Below are positions 1 to 11,685 of a stretch of DNA of 64,000 nucleotides, piece by piece. The translations under genes were made by a program, and so were the position numbers. How positions within the stretch are numbered: position 1 is the first letter of the stretch; the number at the start of each line of letters is the position of its first letter. A model generated the notes under the pieces. The model was given only the letters and a program-made list of their open reading frames with translations. It had not been told where the DNA came from and did not search any database. Source of the DNA: Craterostigma plantagineum (Eukaryota; Streptophyta; Magnoliopsida; Lamiales; Linderniaceae); the NCBI GenBank assembly GCA_027422505.1, contig JAPQWV010000127.1, positions 310,001 through 374,000 on the forward strand, written 5' to 3'.

Positions 1-991
1 CAAAAGAAAGAATGGATCCGAGAAATCTCTCGTAATAATAGCAAGCGTGTGGGCCCCCGGCTTCACTAACGCCCTCGATGTAGTCGAATTGCCCGACGTC
101 GAAGGCCACGAGGTAGGTAGACATCATTACGGATTCTTGAAATGGACATTCTTGAAGCTTCCGTCGTCCAGTCTTTTTTCCTCGGAGCACGGCATGTTGG
201 AAAGTGCAGTTAGCTCCGAGGGGATGTTTTCTAAGGTTATCTTGAACGTGGCCTGCAAGAACGAGATTCGGGCACACTAATCGGAGATAAAGAGATCACC
301 TTCTGTAATGCAATTACTACTCCCTCTTTGCTAATTGGTTTTAAAGTAGAACCCCACAAAGCACACACCTTAAGAGCGGGTTCGTCCAACAAGGGAAGCA
401 TCTCCTCGCATCGACGGCCTCGAACTGAGTCACCGCGGCGTTCTTCTTCTCTCCTTTGTCCGAGTAAGTGCTGCGATGATAATTAAGAACGGCTTCGAGC
501 TTCGCAAGAAGAAACTAAAAAGTAAGGAAAAAGGCGTGTCTAAACCATTTTGATAAGCCCCTCAAGTGTTCGTTAAGAAACGCCAGAATACGCAATCTCC
601 AAAACTCCATGTCCCACTTCCAACGGCTCTTCGAAAGTAATCGTAAGGATTTCATCGCCAGCGTCGGCGGCCATATCTGATGGAACGTACTTCTGCAGAA
701 AGAGAAAAGATGGGCGATAAAGAGACCCTTTTTATTCGGACAAGAGAAGTAATAAGACAGTAGTTAAATAAGAGGAACCTTGTCGTCAGACGTGGTGAAG
801 GACGCGCTATGTACGTCGAGTTCCACCGAGTTTAAGACTAGGAACTTCGTGGCTGATTTAACCGTAACATCGATTGATACCTTCCCAGAAAAGTTGCATT
901 CAGAAAGATCGAGCTTTATGGTGAGATCGTATCGATTGGGGACTGCGAATTGGGGTAGCCTCGCTTGGCCTTTGAAGCCATCGAGCTCCAT
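1..991 (-). pseudogene. APM1: Aminopeptidase M1-like gene, 5' part, frame broken
   Basis: This is the start of an M1 zinc aminopeptidase of the plant APM1 / puromycin-sensitive type, which trims N-terminal residues from peptides. The ATG is at 991. The first exon opens with MELDGFKGQARLPQFAVP, the family's usual N-terminal beta domain. Further exons at about 692-560, 470-370 and 270-50 match the following family blocks: a LEIAYSG stretch, the DARRCFPCW block, and ATFKITL...LTALSNMP then MSTYLVAFDVGQFDY. The catalytic HExxH region lies beyond the window edge. The frame breaks three times: an extra T near 577-581, a missing G near 385 (after CFPCW) and a missing G near 129. Each block is well conserved on both sides of a break, so this may be an intact gene with consensus errors; a decaying copy is the alternative. 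Confidence 0.7.
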
Positions 992-1904
992 CACACTTTC
1001 TTTTTTCTTTTTCTTTATTCTGAGTGAGGCTCTTAGCCTTAGCTTGATGATTGAGAGATCAGCAGAAGGTGAAGAAGTAAGTGTCGTTTTGTTTTTCGTT
1101 CCATCTATTTCTGTGTAGCCTGCTTGAGTTGACTTCTTGGGGAACGTAAAAACCTTCTCAAGTGGGACGTCGACATTCTTGAATGACTCGACTATTCTAA
1201 CATGTCAAAATCAGCGTACGATGCCATGTATAGATAGACTGTGGACCCAAGAACGAAATCCTCTTCATTCTTTGTACACTGTGTCAGAGCAGAATCGCAG
1301 TTTCAAGGCGATCATTTCCGTTTTTAACCTCTCTAGTTTCGAATTTAGACTGCTGTAATAGAATGATTGACTGACAGTTTCTTGGTAACGATTATGACTT
1401 TGACCTTCATGACATTATATGGGTGTCAAGGCTAATAATGTCCGTTGTTGAATTGTGGAAAGAAATAGAATACCATCTTCTAAGAAAAACCAGACTCAGT
1501 TCCTCAGTGAGAATACCAAAGAGTTGCTAAAAGGCATATCCCCAAGTCCGAGGCGAAGAAGCAGAGTTCGCAGCACGAATGGAGTTCTTTGATGAAATCA
1601 TCGAAACATCGACAAAATGGTGTTTGTGTGTGTGTGTGTGAGAGAGAGAGACAATGTTATTGCAGACATTGAATCTATTAAGAAAGACCCTTTGAAGATA
1701 TAAAACTAACAGAGATGCCAATTTAGACTAAATCCTTCACGTCTTAAAGAACTTAAACCGACGGAGCTATTTCAAATCCTACCACAGATAGTTGTTACCA
1801 GAAATTGCAGCTAATTTTTCGGAAATAGACACATGCTATTAAGAACCAAGGAATAATAATCTGCGTCTTCTTGCAGGAATGGCAGAAAGCTAGAACCTTG
1901 CAGG
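992..1904. other. Intergenic; no supported gene
   Basis: This stretch holds the upstream region of the aminopeptidase gene and the 3' flank of the Alfin-like gene. A plus-strand stretch at about 1545-1700 reads like old coding sequence (EEAEFAARMEFFDEIIETST, then a block near 1655-1695) on either side of a short (GT)n(GA)n run at 1621-1651. It has no start, has stops, and I could not assign it to a family. It may be a gene relic. Confidence 0.3.
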
Positions 1905-3564
1905 CTAAGTGCGAGCTTTCTTGCTGCTGCACGACGGGCATTTGTACTGCTTGATATGTTCGGCTTTGGCAGGAGTGATCTTAACGCACTTACCGTGAAA
2001 CCAAGTCTCGCAAAGGTCACAGCAAATCCAAAACTCGTCTGATGCGTAGTTCTCACCACAGGCGCCGCACAGCGTGTCGCCATGCTCCTCATCGTCTTCC
2101 TCGTCCGAGCCATCTTCTTCTTCATCGTTTGGCTGTGGTTTCGAAGATCTTCCCTGATTTTTGAAATGTCCATGAATTCACCAAAAAGAACGCAGACAGA
2201 AAATCATAATCTTATTGCGAAGATGTGTACTAATGACTAAATACTATAGCTGCCATCACTTATCAGGCACGATCTGGCTTTAAGTCAAGACAAACAAAAG
2301 GATATGAGCTGAGTAGCCTAACTGGTTGGATAAAGAAAACATTGCTCTATGAGGTAACGCGAGAATTAGGGAAGCCCTCAATATCTTACAGGTTTGGAGT
2401 TTGACTTAGATTTGCTGCCACTATGATTCGAGAGTGAAGACTTGTCCTTCTGTTGTTTCTTGGCAGCACCGCTCACCACTTCGAAAACAGTAGGGAGGTT
2501 GTTGATCATGTTGAAAAGGCGATTCCTGAAGAAAAATATAAAGCGAGCGAGGGTATATGAAGACCGAAAATTCATAAAGAACATATTAAAAGCAGGCAAA
2601 AAAAGAAAGAATTTCCGGGAAAAAAACTGAGTTCATAACGATATGACTGACGATATACCTGTCAGATTTATCAAGACCAAATCTTGCTGCGAAATAGAAG
2701 GAAACTCCAAGCAGCCAAGCATCACTGTGGACAGCGACCAGCGTTAGCCAGTCCTTTTCTTGCATTCCATCCCTCGCAAAGTTGATACCAATAGCAGGCT
2801 CGGGAAGTTCAGGAGGCACTTCTTCGGCAGGTAAATTGACCTCCCACTGCTCATTAGGGTGAGCATACAAGCACAAGTTCTCCTTCTCTGCAAAAAAGAA
2901 CATATACAGATCGATGTTTTAGCATTTTATGACGGGAATATTTTGTCAAGCCCAAATCCAAAAACAAGGATGAGCTGTAGTTAACGATGGAACTGCGATT
3001 AGCCAAACGACAAAGCTTCAAACAGTGATGGATTAGTTAAAGAAAAGGTCAATCGAGGAATTGATGCCCATAGGAAAAATAAACAATTGAGAGCCAAAGA
3101 CCTACGACTACAATTGATGACTACAGAATCACACTCTTGATGAATTAAACCCAAAAAAGAAAAGGAGAAACAGAAAACAAATAACCGTGTCAGGTATGAA
3201 GATTACCCAAACTAAACCGATTGAACCGATGCAATTTTACAGCATTAACCTAACGAAAAATCCCACGATCATAACAGACAAAAGCAAAAAAGGGGGGCGA
3301 TCAGAAACAAACGAGAATCAATCACAAGAAAAAAAGAACGCCTTACCAGGATCACACTGCTGGAAAAACTCTTCGACATCTGCAGAAAAGCCAGAAAATT
3401 CATCATAAAACATACACGCGATTATCCCAAACCCACACATACCCACGCAGAAAACAAAACAAAGCATGATTAAAAAAACCTGTAGTAAGGGCTTTGACGA
3501 TTCCAGCTCTACGACCCTTATAATCCTTGAACACCTGTTCAACGGTACGAGGATGTGCGTCCAT
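1905..3564 (-). CDS. AL: Alfin-like PHD-finger histone reader
   Basis: This is a nuclear Alfin-like protein of about 250 aa that reads H3K4me2/3 and acts in chromatin repression. It has five exons: 3480-3564, 3347-3379, 2659-2887, 2390-2525 and 1905-2153. The N-terminal Alfin domain is recognisable from [19 protein letters not shown] through [25 protein letters not shown] and a [19 protein letters not shown] block. A basic/serine linker and an acidic run ([13 protein letters not shown]) follow. The C-terminal PHD finger is complete (C4HC3: CGAC...CCDLC...WFHGKC...CPSC), with the tryptophan of the aromatic cage region (DEFWICCD) present. All splice phases agree and the frame is open from ATG 3564 to TAG 1905. 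The 5' leader carries CT-rich repeats and is interrupted 75 bp upstream of the ATG by a retroposed insertion (3639-4532), which may change its promoter. Confidence 0.93.
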
Positions 3565-3620
3565 CTCCCTAAATTAACTTAGCTCTTCTCTCTCTCTCTC
3601 TCTCAACTTTTCAGAAGAGT

Positions 3621-3638
3621 GAGAGACAAATAATAAAT
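3621..3638. repeat. Target-site duplication, left copy
   Basis: The 18-bp sequence gagagacaaataataaat is repeated exactly at 4533-4550. It flanks the retroposed insertion in the Alfin-like 5' leader. Confidence 0.9.
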
Positions 3639-4532
3639 AGTGGACAACTCTCTCTCTCTCTCGAAAAAACTCTCTCCCTCCCCCAAACCCTAACCTAGCC
3701 GCCACACCATTTTTTCTCCCCTCACCTCCTCCACCTCCATTAAGGAGGTGGGAATGGAGGTGGGGAGATCCCAATTCCTTTTCCTCTGTTTTCGTTGCTT
3801 AATATAAAAAAAAAAAAAAAAAAATTGTGCCTTCTCCACCTGCCGCGCGCTCCTCCGCCTGCCGCGAGTTCCTCCGTCTGCTGCCGCCATCTCCTCCCCC
3901 GTGCTTCCATCTCCTTCACACGGGAATTGACGAGGCTTCTTTTCCTCTTTTGTTTCTCTTTTTAAAAAATAAAAAAAAAAACTTCCAGCCGTCGGCAGCC
4001 TCGCGCACCTACCGCCGCCTCCCTGTCACCGCAGTCTACCACCTGCCGAGGGACTTCCGCCTCCGCCGGTGCCGCTGCTCGGCACCTCCACCTCTTCCAC
4101 AGAGACCACTGCCGCGCCACCTCCACCTCCTCCGCCGGGACCACCACCACCATCTCGCCACCCGCCTTCGTCTCTCCGACTCTCGGGTCGGAAACTCTTT
4201 CTCCCTTGTGGAGCCATCAGTCGATGAAGACAAAACCAGAAGTCGACGACCGAAGAAAGTGAAGAGTGTCGTAGATTAAGCTTAATAGCTTTTTCTGTAA
4301 TAGGTTCTTTAGATCTAGGTCCTAGATAATGGGTTTTATTTTCTGTCGGTTTTTTTGTCCCTTGTGGACCCTTTTCTCCCCATGTGGGAGCGTTTGTTCC
4401 CTTTGTGGGATTGTTGGTGCTCCTATGTGAGCCTTTGTTCTCCCGATGAACGATGTATCGGTGAGACCTCTTGGGCTATTTAGCCCTGTATCTTTGTTAT
4501 TAATGCAAGCTATCGTTTCGAAAAAAAAAAAA
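3639..4532 (+). mobile_element. Retroposed (LINE-machinery) insertion with poly(A) tail
   Basis: An 894-bp insertion ends in a 12-base A run (4521-4532) and is bounded by exact 18-bp direct repeats (3621-3638 and 4533-4550). A long variable-length duplication plus a 3' A tail is the signature of target-primed reverse transcription, so this is a 5'-truncated L1-type LINE, a SINE-like element, or a retrocopy of a transcript. Inside are CT/CCT-rich sequence, two internal A runs (3807-3825, 3964-3980) and a 150-aa low-complexity open frame at 3827-4279 rich in Pro, Arg and Ser. That frame matches no family I know and shows no reverse-transcriptase motif. The 3' third (4280-4520) is not coding. 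Confidence 0.8.
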
Positions 4533-4550
4533 GAGAGACAAATAATAAAT
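4533..4550. repeat. Target-site duplication, right copy
   Basis: This is an exact copy of 3621-3638, directly after the A tail of the insertion. Confidence 0.9.
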
Positions 4551-4876
4551 GGTTGTTGTTGGGGTTTCAGCTCAGAGAAAGAACTCCACACAGTAGCAGT
4601 GAACAGTGACGTGGCGGACTTGAATCTCGGACTCGTTTAACTATATTTGAGACATGGTTGACGAATCCGCGGGCCCCACACCAAATATACTTAGATTTAA
4701 ATTCCGTATCATTAAAGTGTTATTATTAAAGATTTATTGCCTGAATTTCAAATCTCAATCTCATTTATATTTGTTGGACATTTCAAAATCCAAAATCTGC
4801 CCAAAATAATCAACTAATAGAATAGCTATCATGCCCAAGATCAAGCCCATTTAAGCCTTTCAAAGCATATTTAGTA

Positions 4877-5116
4877 TTCCATCAGTCCCAGCAATTTTGT
4901 CACATAAGTTGTTGGACACGCAAATTAAGGTGGCATTATTATAATAATATAGTACATGAAAATGTAAAAAGTATATATTTTTAACACGTATTTTAATAAT
5001 ATTTAATATTATTATATTGATTGTTTGTGATAGTTTTGTTAAATAAGGAAATGTGATAAAGTTATTGAGACGTCCAAAATGGAAAAATGTGATAAAATTA
5101 GCGGGACGGATGAGAA
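4877..5116. mobile_element. Stowaway-like MITE
   Basis: The 240-bp AT-rich segment has terminal inverted repeats of about 29 bp: the left end reads ttccatcagtcccagcaatt and the right end, reverse-complemented, reads ttctcatccgtcccgctaat. Both continue into a shared TTTTRTCACAT. It is flanked by TA on both sides (4875-4876, 5117-5118), as expected for Tc1/mariner-type MITEs, and the core resembles the plant Stowaway CTCCCTCCGTCCC terminus. It has no coding capacity. It lies in the promoter region of the GIP1-like gene. Confidence 0.7.
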
Positions 5117-5408
5117 TACAAGGCTTTCTAAAGCATAGGCACTTGGTCGATAAAATATAACAATAAAATAATAGATAGAAATTTGAATTTCATTTACGAT
5201 TTAAAATGAGATTTTGCCATTCGAGCTGTTACTTTTCCGACAATTAAGTGGAATATAAATTCTATAAACCCTTTCATTTAGCCTTGTTTATCTCTAAGCC
5301 GTTATCGTCTTCTTTGTCCCACCAATTTATAAACCCGTAAACCCTAACTGTTGCTAGGGCTTTTTTTTTTTTTCCTGAAAGCGTACTAAACGAATTTCGA
5401 TTTTGGAG

Positions 5409-8400
5409 ATGGTGTCGAGTTCGAGGACCGAGGGTGGTGCTCAGGTTTTATCGGCTGGCGTGCGTAGGACGATACAATCGATCAAAGAAGTTGTGAGGAA
5501 TCACTCTGATTCCGATATCTATGTGGCGCTCAAGGAGAATGACATGGATCCTTACGAAACTATTCAAAGACTTTTAAATCAAGGTCGGGCTCTCTTTATT
5601 GGAAAGATCTTGTTCTTCTCGTGTTTGTCGAATATTTTATTCGATTTTATCCCTTTCTCCTGTTTGTATCATTTCAGTATTTTACCTTCTTGTCGCTTTT
5701 CTTGTAGATCCATTTCATTTGGTGAAGAGAAGAAGAGACAGAAGCAGGAGGTGTGTATTTAAGTTGCTTTATTTGCTTTACTTCGTAGTTTGTTTGCCAA
5801 GAAGGTTCAGCAGTGGGCGCGCTTTGTTTATGCTAGATTATTTCTAGTTATATCGTACAGCCGTATACTTTAGGTATTCGCTTCTTTACCATATGCCAGA
5901 TTGTGTGTTTGGGTTAAGCATGTAAAAATACTTTAGAACCCAAGTGAAAACTTGAGAAATTTGATATCTGATCCTTATAATTTATCTTATCTTGGTTAAA
6001 ATTTATCGTCTAACTCTTTTGGGGTTAATATGGATGTTGAAATCTTTGAGGTTTGAAATGTGCTTTTTATGTCAGTCCTTTCATCTTTCAGCTTAGTATT
6101 ATTTGAAGATGCCTATAATAGCATCCGTTATCTATGTTTTCTCAGAGTAAAGGGTCCAAGAGTTCTTCTTCCGAGGAAGCAAGGAAAACTAGCGAAGTTG
6201 AGACTGTTCGTGTGCCAGTTAAAAATAATTCATATGTCGACCATGATTCTCAGAGAGTTGGAACTGGTCGAAATGTTTCATCTGGTAATACCATATCTTT
6301 CGGACTTAGTTTTATTTATATTTGCATGAGATATTGGGTCTTCTCTGGGTTCAAGATGAAATTTTAATTTAAGGAGTTAATCACACCCCATTGGTTAAAC
6401 CTTGTCGCCTATGAGCTATTGTGCTTTGTAGTCCATAGAATTGATACAGTTAAGCGTGATGCAGGAGCCAGTGTAGAGTTTAGTGCTGTTCAAGACAATA
6501 GAATTGCTCAAAATTCCAGAAGAGATTCAAAGCTTGCTCAAAGTTCAACTGCTACTAGCAAGATGATTGTTTTAGACAAGTCTTTGAAGAGGTAATGTTA
6601 CATTTATCATCTCATGGGTTTTAATAAACCTTTTTAGGTATTTAGAATGTTACATATTTTCTTTTCTTTAGACCACTAATAGTAAGTAACATGTAAATTT
6701 TTTACTGGGTCATAATTCATATTAGTTGCTTGTTTTCATGAAAACTATTGAATAGCAGTCCCAGGCACCAAACTCGTCGAATGGGTCAGCTTTCTTCTCA
6801 GGCTTTAAATGTTCCTACTCAACCGCAACCTGGGAAAATTAACAACCCAAATCAGATAGTTCTGAAGGGAAGGAGCTCAGTGAGAAGCGCCTTCCAGTTT
6901 CTGATTCGTCGCAAGTTCAAAAGAAGGCAAATGAGTCCCAGAATCAATCGTCAGATTCCCCTAGCAGTTCTGTAGTGGGAGTATATTCATCCTCTTCTGG
7001 TCCTTTTAATGTGCCATCCTCTAACGCAAGATCAGCTGCCAATTATGGAGCCATTAAGCGTGAGTTGGGGCCTCGACGTTTATCATCTGATCATCATACT
7101 AAAAATGCATCATCTCAGCGATCTCCTTTGCCTCATGCACAATTAGCACAAGACGACGACTTGAACTCATCGAGATCATTGACTGTGGTATCTCAAAGTG
7201 ACAAATCCAGTCGACATAAAGCACCTGGATCTGTACCCATTCGTTCTGCTGGCAGACCCGTTTCAAATTATCAACAGAATGGTAGATCTCACCAAAATTT
7301 GAGCCGCAATAAAGGTATATGTCCTCGAATACTGTTACTTTATTTGAGACTCTGTGTTGATGTCCCTATAGCATATCTAGCTATTGAGTATTGATGAATC
7401 ACTTCACATAGAGGAGGACATGTTTTGTTTTAACAGATGATAGGAGGGTGATGTTTTTGAATTCCCTTTTTTTCTCTTATGTTCCTACATCATTATTTTT
7501 CCAGATTACTTCACTTTTAAGCACTGAAGACATCACTGATTCTTTCTTATGTCCAGCTGCTCAGCCTAACAAGGAGTGGAAACCAAAATCAATTGTCAAA
7601 CCAAGTATCAGTTGTCCTGGTGTGATAAATGCCCCTGCACAACCCGCCTCTCCTCCAGCAGCCAATCCAGAGGACTTGAAGACAGATACCGTTCAGATGC
7701 AAGAGAACATGTCTAGATTAAACCTGTCTGAGAATCAAAATGTTATTATAGCTGCTCATATCCATGTCTCGGAGTCGGACAGAAGCCGGCTAACCTTTGG
7801 CAGCCTGGGGACTCAATTAGGCTCTTTAGTGAATTCGGACTTCATTGTTTCAAATGGGTCGGAGGAACTATCTACTGAACCTTCTGAGAGGTGTGTTTAA
7901 TCAAATTTCGTTCACATTGCTAATTTGGATTGCTGACGTCGCAATGTTATTGAAATGTCTTTCCTCAATGGAACATCTTTCAACAGTTGATAATTGCCTG
8001 CCTAATTTGTTTGAGTGTTACTTCTACCAAGAATTGAGTATTGTTAAGTTTCCTCTATTCCCCTTTGTCTATGATTTGCAGTGTCCCAATATCTGCACCA
8101 GAATCTTCAGAAAGTGATCCTTCCAGTAATAGACAGTTGACGATGACGGACGCTTCAGTCCAAAGCTTAGGATCCAGTCCTGCTTCAGGTGTCGAATCTG
8201 ACCGGCAACTGTTTGAGAAAAAAGATTCTTTAAGTCCGCAACGTCCTGAAAATAATGCTAGCGTTGGATTGGTACGGGATAGCAGTCCATCTTTCAATTC
8301 AGACTCACAGAAGCAGCAAGGAACTTCAGGATTGCCTAGCTTCTCGGTAAGTCTAGCATCAATTACTTACATGTGACAGGTTTGTTAGCAGAGAGAGCAT

Positions 8401-9606
8401 CCCAGTTCTCTTTCTGATAGCTGCTACCTTCCATTCATTAGTCTGAAAATGTTAGCTCCAATAGAGTTTATTTAACGTCCATGGCACTTTATTTTATGTC
8501 GTGTTCGATAACAGGGTTATGAACCTCAGATGGATATGTCATACTTCCACCCAGTTGATGAAACCATTACAGGACCTGGTCTGCCATCACCGAAAGAGGT
8601 TAGCATGGAATACTTAAATGCCATCATCTTCCTTTGTAACTTTCATTTTTGTCATGTAATGTGGTTACTCTACATAACATCAATCAGTTTCGGATGAAAT
8701 CAAACTAAACAATTAGCTTATTAAATTGATTGGATAAATTAGGTTTGAATGTTTTCTCTCAACTCTTGGTTGAATCATTGTTCAGGTCATGTATACAAAT
8801 TCTTTTCCTGCATCCACCATTTCGATGGTACAACAACAGCAGCATATGGCTCAAATGTATCCCAAATGCCTGCTTCGCAGTTTGCCAATCTCATGCCATA
8901 TCGTCCGTTTCTACCTCCCGTCTATGTTCCTCCGATGTCTTCTTATTCAAACAATCCTGCCTATCCTCATCCTTCAAATGGAAGCAGTTACATGCTCATG
9001 CCAGGAAATAGCTCCCATCTGACTCAGAGTGGTGTCAAGTATGGGATGCAGCAATTCAAGCCTGTGCCCTCCGCTAATTTTCCTACTGGGTTTGAAAATT
9101 TTACCAGCCCGGCTGGTTATGCTATTAGTACGCCTGGGCTCGTGGGAAGCCTTGAAGATGCTCTAGGCTCAAGTACAAAGATAGTCCTTACGTTGTTCCA
9201 AATGCTCAGCAGGTAAAGCACAGTGTCTCCTTATTGATCTAGGATTTATTCAAAACTGTGTTATCTTCTGTTGTTGCAGGCAGAGACATCTGAAATTTGG
9301 TTGAATCCGAGGGACATGCCAAGTCTTCAGTCAGCATCTTATTACAACATTAGTGGGCAAACACCTCATGCGGCATATTTAGCATCACACAACGGCCAAG
9401 TATCGTTCAACCCAGCTGCTGCAGCTGCTCAATCATCTAACATGCAATTCCAAGGAATGTACCATCACCCACCTCAGCCAAGTCCTATTGCGAGTCCTCA
9501 TCCTTTGGGCCCCACCATACCCGCGAATGCTGCTGCTGCTGCCCATGCCCATGCTGCCTATCAGCAACCACAAATGGGTCATATGAATTGGACCGCAAAC
9601 TTCTAA
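5409..9606 (+). CDS. GBF-interacting protein 1-like (GIP1_N / DUF1296)
   Basis: This is a plant protein of the GIP1 family, proposed to assist bZIP G-box-binding factors in the nucleus. There are ten exons: 5409-5583, 5707-5749, 6146-6284, 6464-6591, 6756-7314, 7557-7890, 8082-8346, 8515-8598, 8786-9212 and 9280-9606. The N-terminal GIP1_N domain is clear (RRTIQSIKEVVRNHSDSDIY...MDPYETIQRLLNQ, then DPFHLVKRRRD). The middle is Ser/Gln-rich and the C-terminus is the conserved NLMPYRPFLPPVYVPPM...TPHAAYL...HMNWTANF block. The start is ATG 5409, not the in-frame TTG at 5403. The frame fails at three points (about 6846-6849, 8861-8864 and 9168-9172), each explained by one missing base, the first two in runs of C. 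Because the protein is conserved on both sides, I treat these as probable consensus errors. Confidence 0.85.
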
Positions 9607-11167
9607 TCAGAAAGAAACGGAGACTGTGGCTTCGAGGGGTGGCGCATTAGATGTAGGTACCCTTAAGTTTTTGCCTTTTTAAATGTCAAGGATGCTTCAA
9701 CTCTTATACCAATGAATGTCATGCAAATTTTGCAGTTGCGTGTTTTTTTCTTTTACTGCTTCCATCTTGAAAAAAGCATAATTAATTAGTCGTTCTTTAA
9801 TGATGTTGGAAGTGAAGCCCCCTTTAAGTTAGGAGGCTATGACTATTCGTTCCTTTATCTGTATTCCATACTTGAAAATTTTCCGTACGTGTTAGCCGCT
9901 CCATCACAAAAGGCTGTGCTAAATATATAAGTGGAGTGTGTTGTCAATGGGAGGAGACTTATGCTTATGTTTTGTTTTTTTTTTTCTCACCAAAATAGAG
10001 CTGCAAACTTGTTGGATCTCGGATCACACGCACCTGGTTAAAATTCATTTAGAAAATTGGGACTCTCCTTTTACCAACTTCATTATGTTTTCTCTTTACT
10101 GTGTTTCTGCTGGGAGAAGGCCCTTGCTTTGTGTGTGGGCAATAGAATAGTTTTGTGTAGTTTTCCCTTTTGTCGGAGAAGTAAAGCAAGCTAAAGCAAG
10201 AGATGTTTGCTCGTATCTTCGGTTATTGTACTGAATTGGATGGATAATTCTTTCATATGCATGTGCTTTATCATTGTATCATGTGATGGGTGTCTGTTTT
10301 GCCTGGGGATTGCCAGAGCACACCTCGTTTCTGTATTTTAACCCTTTATTACAAAAGCCACTCGCTTATCGTTGTGCATTTTTAATGATAACACGGTTAT
10401 GCCTTTGTTGCTAATGAGTTACACCTGATTTGTCATCCTGAAACTTTTCTAGTTGTTTACAGAGAACAATGAATGAGATAGATGTCGAATCATTCCACTG
10501 ATGATTTATGAACAGAGTTTATGATTTTTACCAAGGTCTACCAATTTATCTCTGCCTGCCATTATTTTTCTAGAAAGTGCGATATGGCACCTTGAGATTT
10601 GTTGATGCCTTGTCTATCATCATGCTGTTAGGAAGATGCCTTCTACTGCTTAGTTGACTCCATTCCATTGGTTTGGATTAGAATGGAATCTCTATTAGGG
10701 AGTCTTGGTGGTAAGAAAGACTTAAGGTCTTTTTCAATAGAATGTGTAAGTATATCCATAGTGGTCTTTGGATTTCCATATCAAGAAAATATCTTGTCCA
10801 AGATTTGATTGCATTATTACGTTGAAGTAATTCGAATACCAAATTTATTAATTGCTAGCCAAACGGAGAGAGTAACTTCGAAATATAACGGGGTACGTCT
10901 TACTATTGCAACATGATAAAATATAATGAGAAAAAACAGTGAAGGAAAGATAGAGCCCACGAGTTCAATGATGGTATGCATAACTTCTCTGTTTGAAGTT
11001 GATATCAAGCACGCATAAACAGAAACAGATCTTTCTCTACTTTACTACACAGCAAACATCTCATTACATAACTAGGTACTTTAATCTATTAAAATGAAAC
11101 TGCTCGTGCGTTTAATGAAATAATCGCTGGCTTGCACTCCAATATAAAAGCAATCACTAGAATACAG

Positions 11168-11169
<2 letters not shown>

Positions 11170-11204
<35 letters not shown>
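11170..11204. repeat. (CT)n microsatellite
   Basis: An uninterrupted CT run of 35 bases lies about 480 bp upstream of the BIG GRAIN-like ATG. CT/GA tracts are common in plant core promoters and leaders. Confidence 0.9.
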
Positions 11205-11207
<3 letters not shown>

Positions 11208-11342
11208 CGTGCCTCACTACCATCATCCAAAATGATAGCTCTTGTCTACTCAACTGTTTGCAGCACTCCAACACTTGCTCATTACTAATTCTTTCATGCC
11301 TGCGTGCGTCTGTCTGAATTCTTGATACACACAACACACACT

Positions 11343-11392
11343 CACACACACACACACACACACATATACATATATATATATATATATATATA
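11343..11392. repeat. (CA)n(TA)n compound microsatellite
   Basis: About 22 bases of CA repeat are followed directly by a TA repeat. The tract is expected to be length-polymorphic. Confidence 0.85.
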
Positions 11393-11685
11393 AACACAAC
11401 ACGTAGTAATTCTCATTGTCAGTAACTGTCGAGAGAGAAAGAGGGCTACCCTAATTCAGTTCTTTCGTTCTCTTTTGCAGCTTTTGATAATCCCTCAGCA
11501 GACAGTAACAATCTTACTTCTTGATATCATTTACAAAGTCTCTTGCCTTTCTCCGACATTATAAAGCCATGGCAGTTGACAAAGTGTCATAGCAGCTGCT
11601 CTTCCAACCATAACAGCGCCCTTCTTCCTTCCCTTCCGTTCAAACTCAAACCACGCCATCCAATCCAATACTCCATTACACGACA

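Larger units (their letters stand above)
9607..11685. other. 3' UTR and intergenic DNA with microsatellites
   Basis: This is the GIP1-like 3' flank, AT-rich intergenic sequence and the promoter/5' leader of the BIG GRAIN-like gene. I see no gene. It contains (CT)n at 11170-11204 and a compound (CA)n(TA)n at 11343-11392. Confidence 0.6.

Noticed and set aside
3827..4279. 150-codon frame in the retroposed insertion as a gene
   Set aside because: Low-complexity Pro/Arg/Ser sequence, no family motif, GC-rich template with overlapping open frames on the other strand.
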